A stretch of DNA of 64,000 bases from Liriodendron chinense (lineage: Eukaryota; Streptophyta; Magnoliopsida; Magnoliales; Magnoliaceae). Both the position numbers and the translations under genes were made by a program. Of the stretch, positions 19,601 to 28,698 are shown one piece after another (within the stretch, counting starts at the first letter, position 1; each line of letters begins with the position of its first letter). Under the pieces are notes generated by a model. That model was not told where the DNA came from, made no database searches, and saw only the letters and a list, made by a program, of their open reading frames with translations. Location: contig PVNU02000947.1 in the NCBI GenBank assembly GCA_003013855.2, positions 62,001 through 126,000 on the forward strand, in the 5' to 3' direction.

Positions 19601-20297
19601 TCTTCGAGAAGCCTTTGATCTGATGAGGAAGTATCAAATGAAGTTAAATCCAGAAAAATGCGCGTTTGGAGTGTCTGCAGGAAAATTTCTTGGGTTCATG
19701 GTTGGCCAGCGTGGAATTGAGGCAAATCCTGAAAAGATTAAAGCATTAATAGAGATGAAATCCCCTGTTACTCTGAAAGACGTTCAGCGTCTAGCAGGTC
19801 GCATCGCATCATTGAACAGGTTCATCTCGCGAGCATCTGACAAGTGTTTGCCCTTCTTCAAACTCCTTCGTGCAACGGCCAAGTCTGATTGGAAGTGGAC
19901 ACCTCAGTGTGAAGAAGCTTTTCAACAATTGAAGCAATACATGAGCGCTCCCCCCATTTTATCTAAGCCTGTAGCACATGAGCAACTCATTCTTTATTTA
20001 TCTGTGTCTCCCACGGCCGTTAGCGCCGCTTTAATAAGAGAAGATTCCGGGGTGCAAAGGCCCGTTTATTATGTCAGTAGAGCAATGGTCGATGCAGAAA
20101 CTAGGTATTCTGATATGGAGAAACTGGCCCTAGCCTTAGTCACTGCGGCTCGAAAACCGCGACCATACTTTCAAGCCCATGCTATTTTAGTACCAACAAA
20201 TCATCCGCTACACCAAGTCCTTCAAAAACCTGAGGCTTCAGGACGCTTGACTAAATGGGCGGTCGAGATCAGTGAGCATGATATCTCATTGTCCTAG
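16617..20297 (+). CDS. T1 gag-protease-RT-RNase H polyprotein
   Basis: One open frame. It opens at a GTG at 16587 but the first ATG is 16617 (MPPKKAVHPST). Order: Pro/Gln-rich N-terminus; gag capsid domain near 17220-17700 (FPLTLKDAARTWFRGLKPRS); zinc knuckle CYFHKDHGHRTQDC (CX2HX4HX4C); aspartic protease with VDKGSSADILY near 18400; RT with RMCVDYSDLNKACPKDSFP, FMDAYSGYNQI and the YVDD active site (19548-19559); RNase H to about 20260. The protease motif has Lys where Thr, Ser or Asn is usual, which may impair cleavage. The frame ends at TAG 20295-20297 through a small indel at the start of the next domain, so second RNase H and integrase are out of frame. Confidence 0.93.
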   Translation: MPPKKAVHPSTSRQAPPPPDETESVPILPPAPTNIPQGAPNLPSTNPLLEASGNQDDVLRFLGNTLLTLNAGVQALSNRLDQHFPEPQRQSFEGLPPQPIPVASRHSMDEPQVPPLGGHPPVPSPHSIHSSSSRQPQPQGSTAETSSYTLPWEGDLKRIQDRFDVMEQRYQANRSSAVMAAIHQSESPFTSEVMEAPLPRKYRAPVIAPYTGIDDPLEHLETYRSLMELEGHGSEIMCRAFPLTLKDAARTWFRGLKPRSISSFSQLSEIFLSQFMGSIHIKKPASHLMNLKQQHGETIKEFTVRFTAEAVQTEGYTEEKGLTALIAGITSEKFRFALDKSPPKTMAEFQAKAQKYINAEEVALTRHGVQSKKRKPEGASSTDKKYRLDQRDRSPKRPYSGKYHNYTPLNQSPEKVLMEIKHKPYVKWPAKIKSDPKKRDKSKFCYFHKDHGHRTQDCISLRDHIEALIRKGHLQDYVARKNRSPERAKTSSSQKEPPHHQTDQEDAEPTGEIRTIVGGPACGGDSQASRKAYARKASKEPQQIYWLEQTSSSSKASHPPISFTLEDAAGIHFPHEDSIVVTLKVSNYLTHRIMVDKGSSADILYLEAFNKMALSRSLLKPVSTPLVGFGGEVVTPEGSIDLPVTFGESPAKTTVFVNFLVVDRKSAYNAILGRPSLTKVGAALHPSYLCVKFSTPNGIGVVRGSQQEARSCYQIALQDRKKAQATPVMEIVQGSSDVPATALDPRENALKSGTPGEETVAIHLTEDDPSKIVRIGSSLTTVHRQNLIRFLTEYKDVFAWSHKDMPGIDPDVIAHCLNIDPKHKPVHQRRRAFTAERQMAIKTEVEKLLAANFIKEVDYPEWVANVVLVRKTNGKWRMCVDYSDLNKACPKDSFPTPRIDQLVDSTAGHALLSFMDAYSGYNQIVMHPPDSQHTAFITDRGLYCYQVMPFGLKNAGATYQRLVNKMFAAQIGRNMEVYVDDMLVKSIVEDNHISDLREAFDLMRKYQMKLNPEKCAFGVSAGKFLGFMVGQRGIEANPEKIKALIEMKSPVTLKDVQRLAGRIASLNRFISRASDKCLPFFKLLRATAKSDWKWTPQCEEAFQQLKQYMSAPPILSKPVAHEQLILYLSVSPTAVSAALIREDSGVQRPVYYVSRAMVDAETRYSDMEKLALALVTAARKPRPYFQAHAILVPTNHPLHQVLQKPEASGRLTKWAVEISEHDISLS

Positions 20298-20817
20298 GAC
20301 AGCAGTCAAGGGCCAGGCCGTGGCTGACTTCATCGCTGAATTTACGTATTCTTCTGAAGATAATGTCATGACCAGCGACCAGCCTCCTTGGTCTCTCTTC
20401 GTGGACGGGTCGTCGCGGGCCACTGGTAGTGGAGCGGGCCTGATTTTAGTGGCTCCCGACGGGTCGCATTTTCAATATGCTCTACGTTTCGTATCACGCA
20501 TCTCCAATAATGAAGCAGAATATGAGGCCCTGATTGTTGGCCTCGAGCTAGCCGTTGTCCTCGCAGTCTAGAATTTGATAATTCATAGCGACTCCCAGCT
20601 CATTGTCAACCAAGTTCTTGGCGAATTCGAAACCAAAGAAGAAAGAATGGCCTTATACAAGTCTCGTGTCCTCATCCTGCTCGCCAAACTGAAGACTTAT
20701 AAAATATTTCATATCCCTCGCGAGCAGAACCAACTTGCCGATTCCGTGGCAAAACTCGCTTCTGCACCGGAATCGGAGATATCAATTCGATCCCCATCGA
20801 GCACCGTCAGCATTTGA
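20298..20817 (+). pseudogene. T1 second (archaeal-like) RNase H
   Basis: The continuation of pol in another frame: PRTAVKGQAVADFIAEF, then LFVDGSSRATGSGAGLIL (first catalytic Asp), SNNEAEYEALIVGLELA (Glu), IIHSDSQLIVNQV (Asp) and QNQLADSVAKLA (last Asp). The four-acid pattern is that of the additional RNase H gained by Tat elements, next to the original RNase H. A TAG (20569-20571) replaces a sense codon just before IIHSDSQL. A further frameshift near 20785 separates this domain from integrase. These lesions prevent translation in one piece. Confidence 0.9.
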
Positions 20818-22094
20818 GTATCGACCAAGTGATTCTCGAGAAAGTTATATCGGTACAATCGTCTCCATGCTGGATGGATCCTATCATCATTTATCTTAGA
20901 GATGGGTACCTACCAGAAGACAAGAAAGCTGCAAGACAAATTCGGCTTCGAGCTGCCAGGTACACCTTACAAGATGGAATCTTGTTGCGAAAAAGCTTCT
21001 CCTTGCCTTATTTAAGGTGTCTTCATCCAGAAGAAGCACATCGTGTTCTAGATGAAGTACACCAGGGGGCATGTGGTAATCATCCTAGGGGGCGATCTCT
21101 AGCATATAAAGCGATGAGGCAAGGATATTATTGGCCTACTATGAAAGCAGACGCCATCGAATTTTCTAAAAAATGCGACAAGTGTCAACGATATCAAACT
21201 ATACCTCGTGTACCGTCTGAGCGGATGACCCCAGTCGACAGCCCCTGGCCTTTTGCTCAGTGGGGGATCGATATCATCGGGCCCTTACTTATGGGAAAGG
21301 GACAGAATAGGTTCGCGATCGTGGCGGTTGATTATTTCACCAAATGGGCCGAAGCAGAACCATTAGCCAAAATTACTGAAAAACAAACTACTAAGTTTAT
21401 GTGGAGAAATATCATATGTCGCTTCGGACTTCCTCATACTATAATTACGGATAACGGAACGCAGTTCGACAACGCAGCCTTTGATGAATTTTGCGACAAA
21501 TGGAAGATACGTAATCTCCACACTTCTCCATATCATCCTCAGGCGAATGGGCAGGTCGAGGCAGTGAATAAAATCATAAAGCATCATTTAAAGACCAAGC
21601 TAGGTGAATGTAAAGGGGTGTGGCCAGAACTTCTACCAGAGGTGTTATGGGCCTATAGAACCACGGCTTGTACATCGACAGGTGAAACTCCTTTCTCCTT
21701 AGCATTTGGTGTTGACGCAGTAGTACCAGTGGAAACTCAAGTGCCCTCATATCGGATCGAACAGTATGATCCCGCAAGCAATCAGGAAAACCTCCGACTT
21801 CATCTCGATCTCTTGGAAGAACGAAGAAATGCTTCCCAAGTACGAGTGGCAGCATATCAACAACGTATTGCTCGTTATCGGAATGCGAAGGTTAGACCTA
21901 GATCCTTCCAGCCCGGAGATTTGGTCCTAAGGCAAAATCTTGGAGTTCCTGCTTGTTCATTGGATCCGAATTGGGAAGGCCCGTATCGGGTTATTAGGGT
22001 TGTGAGACCCAGTACTTATTATCTTGAAGACATGCAAGGGAAGCCTGTACGTCGCCCTTGGCACGTGGAGCATTTGCTACGATACTACCCCTAG
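20814..22094 (+). CDS. T1 integrase
   Basis: Open frame of 426 codons. The HHCC zinc domain is VHQGACGNH ... CDKCQ. The DDE core has QWGIDIIGPL, TIITDNGTQFDN and ANGQVEAVNKIIK. The C-terminal domain has NWEGPYRVIRVVRPSTYYLED and ends in HVEHLLRYYP, the usual Tat pol terminus. All catalytic acids are present. It would normally be made as the last part of the polyprotein. Here it lies in a separate frame, and its ATG at 20814 is probably fortuitous. It is followed by noncoding DNA and then by the convergent antisense gene. Confidence 0.93.
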   Translation: MSIDQVILEKVISVQSSPCWMDPIIIYLRDGYLPEDKKAARQIRLRAARYTLQDGILLRKSFSLPYLRCLHPEEAHRVLDEVHQGACGNHPRGRSLAYKAMRQGYYWPTMKADAIEFSKKCDKCQRYQTIPRVPSERMTPVDSPWPFAQWGIDIIGPLLMGKGQNRFAIVAVDYFTKWAEAEPLAKITEKQTTKFMWRNIICRFGLPHTIITDNGTQFDNAAFDEFCDKWKIRNLHTSPYHPQANGQVEAVNKIIKHHLKTKLGECKGVWPELLPEVLWAYRTTACTSTGETPFSLAFGVDAVVPVETQVPSYRIEQYDPASNQENLRLHLDLLEERRNASQVRVAAYQQRIARYRNAKVRPRSFQPGDLVLRQNLGVPACSLDPNWEGPYRVIRVVRPSTYYLEDMQGKPVRRPWHVEHLLRYYP

Positions 22095-22146
22095 ATTCGA
22101 TGTAGTTTTATTACAACGTTTTATGAATAAAGTGAAAGATATCTTT

Positions 22147-22345
22147 TGGCCGCTACTCCATTTATATGGACCTGAATAGCCCTGAAGAGTGCTTACACAT
22201 CCTCTTGGCCAATTGCCTACCTTTAGTAGGACTGAAATTGTTACTAGTTGGTCGCTTCTCCATTTACATGGACCTAAATAGCCCCGAAGAGAATGGATAC
22301 CATCTCTTGACCAACCTTCTGCCCTTGGTAGAATCAAAATCTCAA
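22147..22345 (+). repeat. Two degenerate tandem units of about 105 bp downstream of T1 pol
   Basis: Two units start TGGCCGCTACTCCATTTA and TGGTCGCTTCTCCATTTA and share ATGGACCT, AATAGCCC and GAAGAG blocks. They lie in the convergent space between pol and the antisense gene, perhaps in both 3' untranslated ends. Confidence 0.65.
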
Positions 22346-22439
22346 TCGATAGATCAGTCTATCTCAACGCGGACATGGTCTCACGACCCCCGGATTGAGT
22401 CTAATTCATTTTTTCATGAGTTAGTTACTTGCGATTGGT

Positions 22440-22660
22440 GAGAGGAGGGATCGCACTCCGGAATGCGAGCACCGCAGCTCGTGCTCAAATTAGGGCAGCG
22501 ATCGGGGTCACACCCTAATCGCGAGCACCGTAGCTCGGGCTCGAATCGCAGTCGTACACCTTAATTGCGAGCACCACAGCTCGCGCTCGAATATGTGGTC
22601 ATACACCCTAAATGCGAGCAGCTCAGCTCATGCTCGAATTAAAGGGTCACATCTCTGATG
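22440..22660 (+). repeat. Four tandem hairpin units downstream of T1 pol
   Basis: About four units of 50-55 bp, each with GCGAGCACCGCAGCTCG-type sequence followed by GCTCGAAT and a TACACCCTAA-like spacer. GAGC and GCTC arms give each unit a hairpin. They separate pol from the antisense gene. Confidence 0.7.
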
Positions 22661-22809
22661 AATCCATTCGAGATCAACATAAAGCAAAAAATGAAAGATG
22701 AAGGGAGAACAGCAACAAAACTAACACTTCCAAAAATATCTTTTCATTGATAATTAGATGATTACAAATACATGATCGCAGATACAAGAGAGAAGAAAAT
22801 AAAAGGAAA

Positions 22810-23520
22810 TCAATCGCTTGGAGGAGCCACGCTCTCGACTTCAGGGCCCATTTCAGGAGCCCCTCCAGCCTGCGTGGCTTCAGTCACCTCGTTCTCGGCA
22901 GCAGCTTGCTCTTCTGCAGCTATGATGGTCACGACTCGACCGAATTCCCCCATATCGAAGGATGGGATCATTCGTTGCACTACTCTTAGTGCAAAGTCTC
23001 GACCAGCATCGTATGACTCATATCGTTCATCGTCATACAGCTGCGAAGTCCGGAACTCGGAAACTGCCCGAGCACCTTCCTCCGAGAGCATTTTTACAAG
23101 GGCGACTCTCTCCTCGTCCCAGTGGATCGAGTCGTCCATAAGCTGCGCAAGAGCGGTGCGCTCCCTGGTCAAGTTGTCGTAGGCCTCCTTGAGCTGCGAC
23201 CTGGCCCCCGCGAATTGCTCCTCTAACGAGATCTTGTCCTGCCGGAAGATCTCCCTCTCTCTCTCAGCCTTCTCCTTCAGACCCGTGAGCTTCACGTAGT
23301 CTGAGTCCAAGGCCTGATACCTGTCGGTCAGGACTTGGATCTTCTCGATGAGGATCTTTTTCTCCTCATCTCTCTTCGTGATCACCGCCTCACGAGCCTT
23401 GAGCAGTTGATCTCTTCCTTGAACTGCCTTTTCCAAGGCAGTCCTCTTTCCCTCAGCCTCCTCTATCGTGCGACGGGCGGCAACGATATCACGCCTCGTT
23501 CGCAGAATAAGATCTAAACC
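22810..23520 (-). CDS. T1 antisense gene, last exon (coiled coil)
   Basis: Opposite strand to T1 pol. It begins GLDLILRTRRDI after an AG acceptor and ends at TGA 22810-22812. The exon encodes about 235 residues, mostly a long Glu/Lys/Arg/Leu coiled coil, then a segment around VVQRMIPSFDMGEFGRVV and an Ala/Glu-rich acidic tail. The homologous T2 exon (48177-48871) keeps the same order. Antisense genes in this position are known for Tat elements. The function is not established. A structural or nuclear role is only a guess. Confidence 0.8.
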   Translation of the reverse strand, partial: GLDLILRTRRDIVAARRTIEEAEGKRTALEKAVQGRDQLLKAREAVITKRDEEKKILIEKIQVLTDRYQALDSDYVKLTGLKEKAEREREIFRQDKISLEEQFAGARSQLKEAYDNLTRERTALAQLMDDSIHWDEERVALVKMLSEEGARAVSEFRTSQLYDDERYESYDAGRDFALRVVQRMIPSFDMGEFGRVVTIIAAEEQAAAENEVTEATQAGGAPEMGPEVESVAPPSD

Positions 23521-23596
23521 CTGCAAAAGAGATGAAAAATGTAAGAGTATTCTGGAACGTAATAACTGATCGTAGCAGGTCTTGACGAAGTCTTAC
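23521..23596 (-). other. T1 antisense gene intron 2
   Basis: 76 bp on the minus strand, GTAAGACTTC ... TTTTGCAG. The T2 copy has a 78-bp intron at the same codon (48099-48176), so it is most likely real. Confidence 0.78.
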
Positions 23597-23770
23597 CTGA
23601 ACCATCCTCATCCCCGCTTCGAGGATAAGGTTCTCAGGACTTGGCTCGGGAAGAGAGCCAAAGGCGTGAGGCGGGACGTTCTCAAACAAAAATTTACATA
23701 CAAGATGAAGGTGGCGGGGAATAGAGTACGTCCCGCTCCCAGACGGTTGGGCAACGACCAACCCGGCCTG
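23597..23770 (-). CDS. T1 antisense gene, middle exon, 3' part
   Basis: Encodes VVAQPSGSGTYSIPRHLHLV and on to the donor site after MVQ. It is separated from the 5' part of the exon (30999-31518) by A4. The T2 homologue reads VVTQPSGTGVYAISDHLHPI. Confidence 0.75.
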
Positions 23771-25674
23771 TGTTGAACCTCCAATTTATACATTGCATTG
23801 CCCATTACATGACATGGTTTGCATGATTTTCATGATTTAAAGGCCCATCTAACACATGTTTTGTGATTATAGGAATGAGAGCGGACTTCACTCAATTAGA
23901 GACAAAAAAGGGGCCATTTGGAGCCTTTGATGAAGGCCCAAGGTGGACCAAAGAAAGAAGGAAGCAAAGAAAGAAGAAAATAGAAGAAAGAAAGGAAGAA
24001 AACAAGAAGAAAAAGAGACCGACCGGTCTTGACCGGTCGGCCAAGGAAGCCCGACCGGTCATGACCGGTCGGCCATGCTTGCTGGAGTAATGCCAAAGAG
24101 GGCCTGACCGGTCATGACCGGTCGGCCATGCAAGTTTCAGATTCCAGATTCTAAAACAGCAATGTATTCCCGCACCTGGTTTTTCGGACCATTTTTCTGG
24201 GCTGATCTTGATGATATTTGAAAATCCAACACATCCATGTCAAAGAGGAGCTCGACGCCGAACTAACCCAAGTGGTTTCGTGTCGATCGGAGCTACGGAT
24301 TGACCGTGGTGGCCAAAACAATACGAACTGTCCAGAAAGTTCCAGATTTCGCTGTTCAACTCTGGGCCGGTCCAGAGGACTCATCATTGATGATATGAAG
24401 AATCTACTTTGACCATCTTTTAGAACACATCCATATATAAATAACCACAAAAGTTTCAGATCAAAAGGATGTGTGGTTTGATCGTACCGGTTGAAGAAAG
24501 ATGGACCATCCAGAAAGCTCCAACTGCGCAGAGTTTATAAAAGCCCTAAGTGTTCTAATTTTCGGACCACATTTTGAGATTGTTTTGGACAATCTAATCC
24601 GTTTATCATGTAGAGGATGAAGTTTTCTACCAATGTTTAAAATTTGAGATCAATCCGACCTCTGTACACTCCAGGGCGTTGAAAGCAAGATGACTGGTTC
24701 TGAAGGTACCCAAAGTGCGCGATTTTGAGAGGCGGTCGGTGATGTGATTGGTGGGCCCATTCAGAGGATAATCTTGGAAATCTAAATCATTTATGAGGAA
24801 GATCACATTACAAGGAAGCTACAAACCAAATTTGAAGGCAATCCGACCATTGGTTAAGCCGTACCAGGCGAAACAAATTCTGCTATGTTGCTGTACTATT
24901 GCTGCACTATAAAAGGAGGTGCTCTCCAAATCAACCAAGGACGTGGGAAGCAAGGAGTTCAAGTCCCAGGAGGCTACCTAGCCTCCTCCAGCTAGTTTTT
25001 CTTCCTTTTCTTAGTTCTAGTTCTAGTTTTAATATGTTTTTCCTTAGCTAACCTCTTAGCTAGAGCTAGAGGTGAAATTTGTAGTTGGTTCCAATGCTTT
25101 AATTCTTTTATTTCAAGTACCCTTTTCTTAATTTTGGATTTTGAAGTTCTAGTTTGAATAAAGTTTGGTTTTTTTAGAAGTTTTGTGAGAGTTTGTGTGC
25201 TCCGGACGTGAGTTCCTTGCAATTCTCTAAGATTACCATGATTGGGTTGTTTGAATTAGAATTGTAGTAACCCTTGAGCATGCCATAGTCCATAGGCATG
25301 GCTGTTACTCCGAAGGCTACAAGTTCAAGTTCTATGTGCTTCATTAGAACTAGAAATCTAATTTTCAGATTTAAGTGGGATTGTTTGTGCTTGAATGTTA
25401 TATCTTCCAATTAGATGAGAGATAGGACTTTGATTCTAATTGTGTTGTACTTGGATGAATGGATTGGCATTAGATCACTACAAGTGGATCCTTGATGCTC
25501 TAGTTCTTCTTATTTTCAGATTTTCCTATTTCATGTGAAAAATTACTCTCTTAAACTTCTTAGATTCTAGTTATTAGAGTACTTGGAATTGTTTACTTCT
25601 TTCCCTGTGGATCGACCTCGGTCTTACCGAGATTTATTACTACATCGCAGCCTTACACTTGAGGCGAGCGAACA
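23771..25674 (+). repeat. A4 5' LTR
   Basis: TGTTGAACCTCC to GCGAGCGAACA. GACCGGTC dyads at 24019-24125; a mid-section (24200-24880) shared with S2 but not with the shorter Athila LTRs; TATA at 24908; U5 hairpin CTCGGT-CTT-ACCGAG near 25617-25631. Confidence 0.95.
24908..24914 (+). promoter_or_regulatory. A4 5' LTR TATA box
   Basis: TATAAAA in CTGCACTATAAAAGGAGG, conserved in the 3' LTR and in S2. Confidence 0.76.
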
Positions 25675-25680
25675 AGTTTT

Positions 25681-25698
25681 TGGCGCCGCTGCCGGGGA
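25681..25698 (+). other. A4 primer binding site (tRNA-Asp type)
   Basis: TGGCGCCGCTGCCGGGGA, six bases after the LTR. It matches the complement of the plant tRNA-Asp 3' end except at one position. Confidence 0.92.
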
Positions 25699-25933
25699 AA
25701 AGGTTAAACGGTTCTAATTGTTCTAGTAGCTATAGAGTAGTTATAGTTAGGTAGGATTTTCAGTTTTTATAGAAGTAGATTTTCTGATTTTTTTTACTAA
25801 CAATTTTTTGTTTGATTTTGTAGGACATTGTTGATGACATAGATCTCACTCTATTGGGTAACATCTCCCCATCTCCCTTCTTTTTGTTCTTTTTTCTAGA
25901 TTAGGGTAGTTCCCAATTCTTTAAAATTTCATC

Positions 25934-27580
25934 ATGTATGATTGGACGAATGGTGCGTACAAGTACCTTTTGGAGGATGAGACGTCGGATTTTGAGACCC
26001 AAAATCATTATGATTGGAACCATTATAAGCATAAGTATTTTTCTGAGATTCAATCAACCTCCACTACCTCCCCACGTAAGACGATGCGTGATTACATTAA
26101 TGAAAACAATACACATATTGAGGCACAACGTAAGATAATGGGAGAGTATTGGAAAGAGATGAATAATGTTCCACCGGTTAGGACAATGTATGATCACTTG
26201 TATGGCTACACATGTCAACAACCATCTAAAAGCCCAACATATGACATGCATAATCCAAATTGGTGGGAGCATCAAAATTTCAACTTGGAAGATGAGCCAA
26301 CCATGGATGCCAACAACTATCCTCAAGAGTTTCTTTCTCATGAGCCGCAACCGACACAAACTCTTGAGGATGTGCTGCGAGAGTTTATGAAAACAACTGA
26401 GCAATACATACAAAACCTCTCGCCATCTCAAAATATTAAACCCAACATTGGGAACACCGAATCAATCCCCAACAATGAGGAGGATGAGGCTATCCAAGTC
26501 CCACCTTCTTCGGATTTAATGGATAGACTTTTAAAGGAGATTGATTTCGATGATCCCAATGTCATCATCAATTATGGTGAGTCCACTATCTCTTTTGGAT
26601 GCTTTGAACTTAATGATGAAGAGATTTCAATGACGGTTGACGAACCCGAGGAATCCATAAAATTTGAAAGTGGTAGTGGGGTTGCCTACAATGAGGGTTT
26701 GGTGAATGGTTATGAACCTATGGTTTCTTTTTCCCAAGGGCATAATGATTATGAGTCTCTAGAGGATATGCATGCTAGAGAGACGACCGAAGTTGATATT
26801 TTTGAGTCACTCCACCAACTTGCCATGTTTAATTTTAATGTGGAGAATGAGACTCTCATGAGTGAAAATTCAGATTCTTTGGACGAATGCTTGGCTCACT
26901 TTGAAAATTCAAACGACCCCATTATTCAAGAGATTGTTAAAGCCTTGCATACTTCCGACTTGGTGCCTCATACTAGTTATGGAGAACCTAGTTTGGAAGA
27001 ATTCCACTCCATGGAGGGAGAGTCCCTCACCATCGAAACTGAATTTTTGCACTCACTCAAGCAAGATCATGATCCTTCATCCGACTATCTCGATTTCCTA
27101 GAGGAATGCTTGGCCCAATATTCTTATGATCTTGATGATGAGATGATTAAGGAGTTGGACATTTTGTTAGACACGGTGCCGGTGCCTGAAGAACACCTTT
27201 CCACTGATTTACACTCTTTACCATTGTTTGTGGAAGCACCGTACAATTCTGAAATTGTGGAGGAGACAACTTTAACCAATGAAAACTTGATGAGTGTCTC
27301 TCCACCATCATGGGTCCTTCAGCCCATTGAAAATTCTGATTGGGAGGACCCATTTTTAATCAATCATAACCCAAATCAGAATTTGAGGAGATATCTTTTT
27401 GCTGCTCTTATCTCCTCCTTTTATGCATGTGGTGCACAATACGATTGGACTTCAATGATAAGAAGCACACATGTTTACTGTCGAGCAGGACTTTGGATGG
27501 TCCTCATGAGAAATTTATTGAAATTCATGAAGATCCTGCTCAACTTTGATCATGTAGTTGATCGGACTAATCAAAGGTAG
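25934..27580 (+). CDS. A4 548-residue acidic protein, fused gag/pol remnants
   Basis: An uninterrupted frame from a true ATG. The product is acidic and Asn/Glu/Ser rich. By comparison with A2, A3 and A5 it looks like a stitched set of leftovers. Residues around 140-165 (LEDVLREFMKTTEQYIQN) resemble the gag C-terminal MEDTLKAFIQ segment. Residues around 206-235 (NVIINYGESTISFG) resemble the last strands of protease but lack the catalytic motif. Residues near 315-335 (SLDECLAHFENSNDPIIQEI) and 388-405 (FLEECLAQY) are two copies of the protease-RT linker motif. The end matches the A2 linker end. No capsid, zinc knuckle, RT or integrase. Function unknown. Confidence 0.7.
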   Translation: MYDWTNGAYKYLLEDETSDFETQNHYDWNHYKHKYFSEIQSTSTTSPRKTMRDYINENNTHIEAQRKIMGEYWKEMNNVPPVRTMYDHLYGYTCQQPSKSPTYDMHNPNWWEHQNFNLEDEPTMDANNYPQEFLSHEPQPTQTLEDVLREFMKTTEQYIQNLSPSQNIKPNIGNTESIPNNEEDEAIQVPPSSDLMDRLLKEIDFDDPNVIINYGESTISFGCFELNDEEISMTVDEPEESIKFESGSGVAYNEGLVNGYEPMVSFSQGHNDYESLEDMHARETTEVDIFESLHQLAMFNFNVENETLMSENSDSLDECLAHFENSNDPIIQEIVKALHTSDLVPHTSYGEPSLEEFHSMEGESLTIETEFLHSLKQDHDPSSDYLDFLEECLAQYSYDLDDEMIKELDILLDTVPVPEEHLSTDLHSLPLFVEAPYNSEIVEETTLTNENLMSVSPPSWVLQPIENSDWEDPFLINHNPNQNLRRYLFAALISSFYACGAQYDWTSMIRSTHVYCRAGLWMVLMRNLLKFMKILLNFDHVVDRTNQR

Positions 27581-28686
27581 GTAGGTAGGTTAGGATTTAT
27601 TTTTCTGCAATTAGGATTGAATAAGTCTCATCGAGACAATGGAAGATGCTAGAATTGATCAACTTGCTATCTCAGGTACTATTGTTCTCACTCTCTCATA
27701 TTTTACCATTGCTCTCATGTTCATGCTAATTGCATATCTTTTTACATTGAGGACAATGCAAGATTTGGTTGGGGGGTGAGATGAGATTCCTCATCTAGCA
27801 TGTTGCAACATTTCGAGCCTCACATGCGCAAATTTTTTCGAATTTTCTAAAATTTCAAAACTCTTTTAGAAAACCGTATTTCCATGCATTCGAGATGATA
27901 TGAGTATAAGAAGAGGAGATATGAAGTGTGTGATGTTGTAAGTCTTGAATTCTCCCAACATAATGGTTTTATATGTTAGTTCCCCTATTGTTGTGATTGA
28001 TAGAAAATTTGAACACCTTCACACCAAGTTCACATTACACGATTTTCATGAGTTGAAAGGTTTATGTGATTTGTGGATTAGCTAGACTTTGATATAAAGG
28101 TGTTGAGAAACCAAGCCGGGGTATTTTGTCCATCCTTGTCCATGGGAAAATAATGAAAGATATGGATTTTTAAAAATCCTATCTAATTTTAAAAGAAAAA
28201 GGAAAGAAAGGATGAAATCGGGAATGAAGGAAAAATGGTGGAAAATTTCGAAAAGGGCTACCTATTACCAACCGGGGGATGGTCGAACCGTAACCAAAGC
28301 CGGAAATGGGACGTAGTGTGAAAGCCGTCGGAAGGACGGTAAGGCAAATTCCTGTCATAGGCTTGTTGTTGCTCTGTGCACCTTAAAATCCTTGGTTTAC
28401 TTAATCTATGAAGAAGATGATCCCAGAAACTCATGAGATGAACTTTCACTATGCACACTAGGTTGAATTTGTTCGAGTTCTTCTATTTATCAATCAATCA
28501 GTGGGAATTTCATGTAGACACTTATTATGTTTTGAGAGTCCAAGATTTCAGCTTCTATCACCTAATTTTTCCAAATTTTATACTTATACACCTTGGAATG
28601 GATAGAATCATGGGTTCTGAGGGAGAGTTGGGTTTGGAGGTTTGAAATTGTTTCACGCATGTTTTGCTCGGGACTAGCAAAAAGCT
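27581..28686 (+). other. A4 3' noncoding region
   Basis: Tail homologous to those of the autonomous elements, with the conserved block at 28254-28450. No coding frame. Confidence 0.8.
28254..28450 (+). other. Conserved 3' internal block (A4 copy)
   Basis: Differs from the A2 copy at only a handful of positions. The CCGTC-GGAAG-GACGG stem-loop is intact here. Confidence 0.6.
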
Positions 28687-28698
28687 GGTTGGGGGGTG
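28687..28698 (+). other. A4 polypurine tract
   Basis: GGTTGGGGGGTG, immediately before the 3' LTR. Confidence 0.85.

Noticed and set aside
24019..24125. CRISPR-like array from the regular GACCGGTC repeats
   Set aside because: Units are self-complementary with irregular short spacers, lie in a plant LTR promoter, and have no cas genes.
25934..27580. Env-like protein of Athila
   Set aside because: No signal peptide or convincing membrane segments. Several segments align with gag, protease and the linker instead. The hydrophobic-looking end is probably an out-of-frame reading of the pol terminus.
28258..28458. Short frames in the conserved 3' internal block (also near 10509-10700, 35322-35528 and 57529-57729)
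   Set aside because: The frames shift between copies while the nucleotide sequence is conserved, which fits a noncoding cis element rather than a peptide.
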